Origin: Dichetophora obliterata
Taxonomy: Eukaryota > Arthropoda > Insecta > Diptera > Sciomyzidae
Assembly: GCA_963920525.1 (NCBI GenBank)
Contig: OY986439.1
Location: 48,425,482-48,489,481, forward strand
Direction of reading: 5' to 3'
Length of the DNA: 64,000 nt
The notes beneath the pieces were generated by a model that saw nothing but the letters and a program-made list of their open reading frames with translations, made no database searches and had not been told where the DNA came from. This document shows positions 58,861 to 64,000 of the stretch, piece after piece (the stretch's first letter is position 1; every line of letters starts with the position of its first letter). A program made the translations under genes and the position numbers.

Positions 58861-59401
58861 TATGGTTCGTTAAAATTTGATTTACAACTGGAATCAATGT
58901 ACTTTTGATTGATATCAATGAAAAGTCCATTAAAATAATGAAAACAAATCATTGATATTTATTTAGACATTTTTAATGAATATAACTTCATTGATTTCAA
59001 TGAACAGTGCGTTAAAAACTGTGAGAAATTCATTAAAATTCAATGATTTTTTCATTAAAATCAATGAATTAATTTTAACGTATGCTGTTCATTAAATTTG
59101 TTTTTTCTGTGTATTAACATTGATTTGAAGTGGTCACATGGCTGCGCTTGTGTTCGAGCAAATATTAATGTAAAATGTGACTAACCCGCTTACTCGATAT
59201 ACCTACTTCACGCACTTTCATTCTCCGATCGTCCAAAATAATCCCACGGATTTTATCGACGATTCAGCGTCACTTTTGCTAATACGACCAAAGTTCAATC
59301 AGTAAACCACTTCTTTGCTATTGAAAATGATATTGCAGAGTCCGCATTGTATTTATAAAGCCTTTCCTTAGTTTCGGTGCATTGCTTAATGAATCCAAGA
59401 A

Positions 59402-59640
59402 ATCATGGGCGTCCGCAGGATTTGTTCTAGGGAGAGGCAAAGGCATAAAGGAGTCTTGAATGCGCATAAAGAAAATGTAACCTATATAATGAAATTTGCT
59501 AAGATTTTTGGTACTAATTTTCTAAACAATATACGCACACTACACCAGTTGGCACACGCTTGTACACATAAGAAAATTTAAAATATATATAAGATGGTGT
59601 AAAAATCTTTCTGGAATCATGACCTAAAGCTCAATAAACG
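59402..59640. repeat. end fragment of the 38527 hAT-like family
   Basis: It starts CATGGGCGTCCGCAGGATTT and aligns with 40985-40780 read on the opposite strand (shared TTGTTCTAGG, TTTGGTACTAATTTT, CACACTACACC, AAGATGGTGTAAAAATCTTT). Only one end is present; the copy is truncated on its right. Confidence 0.75.
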
Positions 59641-60165
59641 ATTTCAAACTATCAAACAACTAGAATTTGTATTTAAAATCAAGTATGATTTAAACTATCA
59701 AACATTTACAATTTGTATTTAAATCATATAAAATCAACGTAAAAAATAATTTTGTAAAGATTGTTTAGAATTTTGTTATTTTGCGAAAAAATTGTATATT
59801 GTAATAACCCTTTAAAAATATGACAAGAAGTTAAGAGCCTATGTTTATTTTCAATCTAAAAAGTCTAAAAATCTGCTAAACATTTATTACGTTTTTTAAT
59901 TTAAAGCATTCAAGCTTATGCAAAAACTAGTAAAGAATTATTTTCAACTTGGCCGAAGTTATAATACCTCCACAGTATATTGTAAGTAATGCATGCTTTA
60001 AAAGTTTTAAAGTTTAATGCGCGTAGTATTCATCCAATTTTTTTCAAAATTTGTGTGCAGAATACGCTTAAGATATCAAAGATTATGTGTTAAATATACA
60101 GTCAATACACATAGTTTTGTAGAATTTATAAAGGTTATGCTACTGTGATGTGACCTCATCACCTT
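59640..60165. other. AT-rich stretch, no gene seen
   Basis: No coding region or element end is supported, apart from a degenerate direct repeat of TAAACTATCAAAC (59645 and 59692). Confidence 0.5.
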
Positions 60166-60167
60166 AA

Positions 60168-60922
60168 ACCTTTGGTGAATACACCATATATATGAAACTT
60201 GTCAAAATATTATGAAAATCACGCAAGCCTCCCATAAAAAGAGACTATATCAAAAAACTTAAATCTCTTGAAATTACACAAAATTAAATTTAATGAACTT
60301 AAATTTTGCACATATGCTTACACAGTAAAAAATATGAGCATAAATTTTATACTATTTTGTATTCATATAAATCCAAACCAAAAATTTTTAAAAAGTTATA
60401 CCATCAAATCTTATAAATTTTTCCATACAATTTTTTGTCGTCAGACCAATCGAAACCACTATATTTTTAAATTTCCTGATTTCGGTGAATTTTTTTCTTT
60501 TGAACCAGAATATATTTTCATTATCACATGATGTCCACATGAAATTTTTAAATTATATTTGTTTTATTATTTTCATAATATTAAGTGGTATAAAATTTGT
60601 AAATTATTTGGAATAAAAAAAGTTATAATGTTATAAAAAAGATAAAATTTACCTCAAATTTTTTACTGTGTAGAAAATAAAAATTCACTTTGAGTTTAAA
60701 ATTTGATGAAGACGTCACTTTTAAACGAAGACGTCAATTTTAAACTCAAAGTGAATTTTTAATTTCTAAGCATATGTGTAAAATTTTAGTTCATTCAATT
60801 TAATTTTGTGTAATTTCAAGAGATTTAAGTTTTTTGATATAGTCTCTTTTTATGGGAGGTTTGCGTGATTTTTATAATATTTTGACAAGTTTCAAATATA
60901 TGGTGTATTTCCCAAAGGTGGC
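60168..60922. mobile_element. long foldback element with an insertion in one arm
   Basis: Two arms of about 185 bp are near-perfect reverse complements: the left arm is 60168-60320 plus 60671-60714, the right arm 60722-60922. Between them is a spacer of under 10 bp. The left arm is interrupted by a 350-bp TA-flanked MITE (60321-60670). No coding capacity. As a DNA single strand it could form one long hairpin. Confidence 0.85.
60321..60670. mobile_element. TA-flanked 350-bp MITE in a foldback arm
   Basis: Inverted ends CACAGTAAAAAATATGAG (about 30 bp with a few mismatches) are flanked by TA (60319-60320, 60671-60672). The interior is composed of AAATTTTATA-type words. The opposite arm of the foldback shows the uninterrupted sequence with a single TA, proving the boundaries. 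Confidence 0.92.
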
Positions 60923-61260
60923 TTATAAGACCAAGACTTGAATTCCAAATTCCAAGTCATTATTGCAGCGAGATACCGAAGCTAACATTTAACAGCTTGT
61001 TTGAAGAATGTTTGACTAAACATATCTCTGAAATGGGTTGACCGATTTGGAAATTTTTTTTTCCAAACTGTTCTACGCTTCTAAAATTATTTCCTAACGA
61101 AGCAAAATTTTAAAATTCTATTTAGTTTATAAGTTAATTTAATTGAAGAAAACCAGCAATTTGAAAATTCAAATTTTTTTTCGTGAATTATGTGTGTCAA
61201 GATCATCTAGGAAAATATTTCGGGGGATTTCAAAATAAAATTGTACGCTATATATATGCA

Positions 61261-61571
61261 TTAGGGCGGGTCAAATTCTGGCTCAGCGAAATTCGTAAAA
61301 TACATGTAATTTCAAGACTTTTTCTCCACTACAGCATATACAAATTCTGAAAAAAAGCTGTGCGGACTTTCGTAAATAGATTCATACACATACATTCATA
61401 CATTCATATTTTATAATTGAGAACAAAATCTATTTACGAAAGTCCGCACAGCTTTTTTTCAGAATTTGTATATGCTGTAGTGGAGAAAAAGTCTTGAAAT
61501 TACATGTATTTTACGAATTTCGCTGAGCCAGACCTCCAAAAAATTCGTCCATACAAATTGACCCGCCCTAA
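61261..61571. mobile_element. 311-bp foldback MITE, 6-bp duplication
   Basis: Ends TTAGGGCGGGTCAA...TTGACCCGCCCTAA are flanked by TATGCA (61255-61260, 61572-61577). Inside, about 120-bp arms (about 61275-61390 and 61420-61535) are almost perfect reverse complements around a short ACATACATTCATACATTC spacer. No coding capacity. Confidence 0.85.
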
Positions 61572-61615
61572 TATGCATAGTATATTTATTAAATAAGTAA
61601 TCAAATCAACTGTGG

Positions 61616-61868
61616 CTTGATTTCTGGAATGCCATATGCAATGTCTTCTCCTGGGTTTGTAGTACATATAAGTGGACTTTCTCTCGAACCAGCTCTTTCT
61701 TATGATCGTCTTAAAAAAATAAATGTCAAGAAGTAGTGCTTGCTTGATTTCTGGAATGCCATATGTAATGTCTTCTCCAGGATTTGTAGTATAAGTGGAC
61801 TTTCTATCGAACCAACTCTCTCTTATGATCGTCTTAAAAAAATAAATGTCAAGAAGGAGTTGGTTGAC
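61616..61868. repeat. 127-bp tandem duplication
   Basis: CTTGATTTCTGGAATGCCAT starts at 61616 and again at 61743. The two units differ at few positions and both end AATAAATGTCAAGAAG. A minus-strand frame (61500-61871) runs through both because of the duplication; I see no motif supporting a gene. Confidence 0.9.
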
Positions 61869-62239
61869 CAAGAATTATATAAATGTATTGCTTATGAGAT
61901 TGGGTAGGTTTATTCATTACACACTTCTTCCTAACAATAACAAAACGTAGCATTTACATTTTTTTAACATCATAACGTAATATCTTTACTATTACAGTCT
62001 TGAGCAAAATTTATTTGAAGGAGCACCCCAGCTTGAATGCATCTTTAACATACATATCGCTCATTTGCTCGAAGACAGTCATAACTCAAAAAAGACGATT
62101 TTTGAGTTAATGATACAGAAATGTGTATCTAACCATGATCTTTGATCTGTCAAAATATGGTACTGCTAACTTATTTGCTCATTACGTGGCAGCAAAAAAT
62201 GCCGTTATTTTGTTTGGCACCTTACTCGCTTCATTATTT

Positions 62240-63140
62240 GCAAGACCGTCTTAGAGCCCGAACAGAACCTAAAGTCGTAACGACTTGTGATGTCGAACAC
62301 ACAACAGAACACATGCAAGTTAACGAAGCCGTCCAAAATGAAATCGCTGAGCAAGATTCGTAGCGACTTATCGCTAGAGTATAATTGAATAGAATCTATT
62401 CTACTTTTCCTCTAACGACCGGCGAATCTCTGAGTACAATTAGTGGTGCCATATTTTGCAAACAATTGGGTATGTTCAAAGACAATTTCATAGTTTATGA
62501 TATGTTCTCACGTTTCTTTTTTGTTTCTGTTTCACTTACACAACAACGAAAACATGGTTGCTAATGGCGGTGTTATGGTGGCGGTCATATGATCCCAGAT
62601 CACGTCCTTTTTTACGCTCTTTTTTCGTTTGATGAGCTTAGTGACCAATGTATGTTATGCTCATGGTCATATGATCCCAGAAAACTAGTAAACTTTTAGT
62701 ACTTTATCAATCGATAAGTGTTGCTATTAAGCAGGTTTTATTACTTCTTTCACACATTTCGTACTTAAAGTGCACTATTTTAATACTAAAGCACAAATAT
62801 ATTGAATAATTTTACGACGCAACACTGCTTTGATCCCGTGATTTGGTATGGACAGCCGAATCATTTGGTGACCATGGTGGTCAAAATTTGTTCCCTCGCT
62901 CACTCTCTCAAATTTCCCATTTACATTGAAACAACAACAATTCATGGCCGTGACGTGCCCGTGACCGCCACCATAACATAGGCATAACAAAACTATGCTA
63001 TATAAAAGCAACCCTGCATCGTCAGTCGCAATCGCTTTCATTCTGGACGGATTCTGTGTGTCTGGCGAGCAGAGAGGATCACCGGTAGTAACGACTTTTG
63101 ATTCTGTTCGGGCTCTTATCTTAGTTATGCAATGATCATC
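62240..63140. repeat. imperfect inverted duplication with promoter-like arm
   Basis: The left arm (62248-62360 and 62560-62600) corresponds to the complement of the right arm (63030-63135 and 62955-62980). Shared blocks are GAGCCCGAACAGAA, AAAGTCGT, CCGTCCAaAATGAAa and GTTATGGTGGCGGTCA. GTCATATGATCCCAGA also occurs twice inside (62585 and 62663). It may be two retroelement terminal repeats or gene promoters in head-to-head inversion. No coding sequence is recognised. Confidence 0.65.
62999..63027 (+). promoter_or_regulatory. TATA box with arthropod initiator
   Basis: TATATAAAAG (62999-63008) is followed at the usual distance by TCAGTC (63022-63027), the arthropod initiator. The A of the initiator is 25 bases from the first T of the TATA box. 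Transcription would run rightward. No downstream coding frame is recognised; a retroelement terminal repeat is one possibility. Confidence 0.5.
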
Positions 63141-63180
63141 AGAGCGAAAGCATGCTTTGCTTATAAGAAATAGTGACATA

Positions 63181-64000
63181 TTATTGGTTGTGGCATTATT
63201 CTTGGAAAATTAAGTACATTTTAATCGTGTGTACTATTCATGTATATTGTGTTATTTTGAGTTATGACAGTTTAATTAAAAAAAGAATTTCAAACCAAGC
63301 TTGTCATAACGCTACAAGTGACGTTATTGATAAAATAACTTTTGCGCAGATTTAACTATTTTTTTGTTATGTCGTTATTGATGACAACTTGCGTAGTACT
63401 AACAAGATAACTTTAAAAATTATAAACAATGTGTCGTTCTAGTTGAAAATATTGTTCACTGCACAAGATTTATAATGGGTATAATTCAGAATGATACGAT
63501 ATAGTTGATAAAACTTTTTTGTATATATAAATTTAATTATTATAATCCCATGCATACTGCGTAAGGGGTATATTATCTATGTCACTCCGTTTGTAATGCT
63601 GATAAGGAGTCGTGGCAGGTAAAGAAAAGTGTAATTATTCTTGATAATCATCATATCCTGAGCCGATTTCGCCATGTCCGTCTTCCGACACGAATGCAGC
63701 CGCAATTTCAAAGTTATCATATAGAAATTTGATAATAGTACTTATATATTTAAAAAGATCAAGTTTGAGAATGAGTTAAATCGGATGAAACTCATGCTTT
63801 CTTCCCATACAAATTATTACCTTATCAAAACAATAAAATCTCTAAAAATGACACAAAAATATATATCGATACCTTAATACAGAAAGGCCCTAACTCATTT
63901 TTTTCAAAATAAATTTTTAAACAGATTTTTGCAAAAAAAAATTGCTATAGAAAAAAATTGCTGCAAAAATATTGCTACAGCATTGAATTGGTTAGTTTCT
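63181..64000. other. AT-rich stretch, no gene seen
   Basis: No gene or element boundary is supported up to the window end. Confidence 0.5.

Larger units (their letters stand above)
56965..59111 (-). mobile_element. TA-group element with 21-bp palindromic arrays (copy 3)
   Basis: The left end CACTGAACCAAAAAGGTA and right end (read inward) CACAGAAAAAACAAATTTAA are flanked by TA (56963-56964, 59112-59113). The left arm (about 57140-57640) is some 20 units of TTCATTGAATTCAATGTATAG; the right arm (58565-58860) is about 14 units of the complement, so the arms are inverted with respect to each other. The middle (57718-58400) holds a spliced gene relic. Outermost 150 bp of each side have looser ATTAAT/CAATGAA words. 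Confidence 0.85.
56596..59390 (-). pseudogene. mariner transposase relic in two pieces
   Basis: The N-terminal piece (about 59390-59150, frameshifted) has KKWFTEFN-like and IILDDRRMKVREVGISSKRV sequence, the helix-turn-helix region. The C-terminal piece (56784-56596) reads LFHHDNAPTHTSVFAMAKIH and LIPHLPYSPDPCDYFLY, with the second and third catalytic Asp. Frameshifts are numerous, and the TA-group element (56965-59111) separates the pieces. Inactive. Confidence 0.8.
56429..59400 (-). mobile_element. mariner relic split by a TA-group element
   Basis: The left end TACGAGGGCTGCTAGATAAA has the style of a mariner inverted repeat. Coding relics lie on the minus strand on both sides of the insertion at 56965-59111. 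The other inverted repeat is missing, apparently cut off where a hAT fragment begins at 59402. This is a different mariner family from the one at 322-1608. Confidence 0.75.

Noticed and set aside
61500..61871. 123-codon minus-strand frame
   Set aside because: Created by the 127-bp tandem duplication plus a foldback MITE arm; no motif.
62142..63179. Two opposing frames sharing RARTE-KVVTT
   Set aside because: The shared peptide comes from reading an inverted DNA repeat in both directions, not from protein homology.

Overview
The window looks like a piece of a higher-dipteran (cyclorrhaphan fly) nuclear genome, and a tephritid fruit fly is a reasonable guess. It is very AT-rich, has no operons or bacterial signals, and carries insect-type mariner, hAT, Kolobok, Helitron, RTE and jockey-group elements. 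The few less repetitive stretches are full of CAA/CAG-type simple repeats typical of fly introns and intergenic DNA. The species call is inference only.

I find no convincing host gene. Almost every supportable open frame belongs to a transposable element, mostly broken. From left to right: a complete-ended mariner (322-1608); a TIR element with ATT duplications (2992-3521); a hAT inserted in another hAT-like element (4429-8254); host-like noncoding DNA (about 8290-11400); satellite-like repeats and a LINE fragment (11470-14980); repeats and small TIR elements (16050-18040); then a large nest (18467-27374). That nest is a non-autonomous hAT holding a nearly intact Kolobok, with a second hAT inserted into the first one's target duplication, and the second hAT is itself hit by a piggyBac-like MITE, a Helitron and a hAT MITE.

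From 28536 to 32315 a Helitron-like element holds a full-length RTE retrotransposon with a target duplication. A 5.3-kb hAT (33182-38492) holds a TA-group element with an intron-containing gene of unknown function. Another hAT-like element follows (38527-40988), then a short hAT relic (41453-42304), word-repeat elements (42531-49823) and a hAT/LINE/hAT nest (50273-54028). The right end has a LINE relic, host-like noncoding DNA, a mariner split by a second TA-group element (56965-59111), two foldback elements, a tandem duplication and an inverted promoter-bearing repeat (62240-63140).

The most interesting content is a group of TA-flanked elements (33806-37247, 48849-49775, 56965-59111, 60321-60670) with CAC...AAAAA ends. 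Their subterminal arms are arrays of one short, often palindromic word that differs from element to element. Two of them share an unrecognised spliced protein, and a third has an exon-like relic that may belong to it. Nested insertions with readable target duplications give a relative order of insertion in several places.
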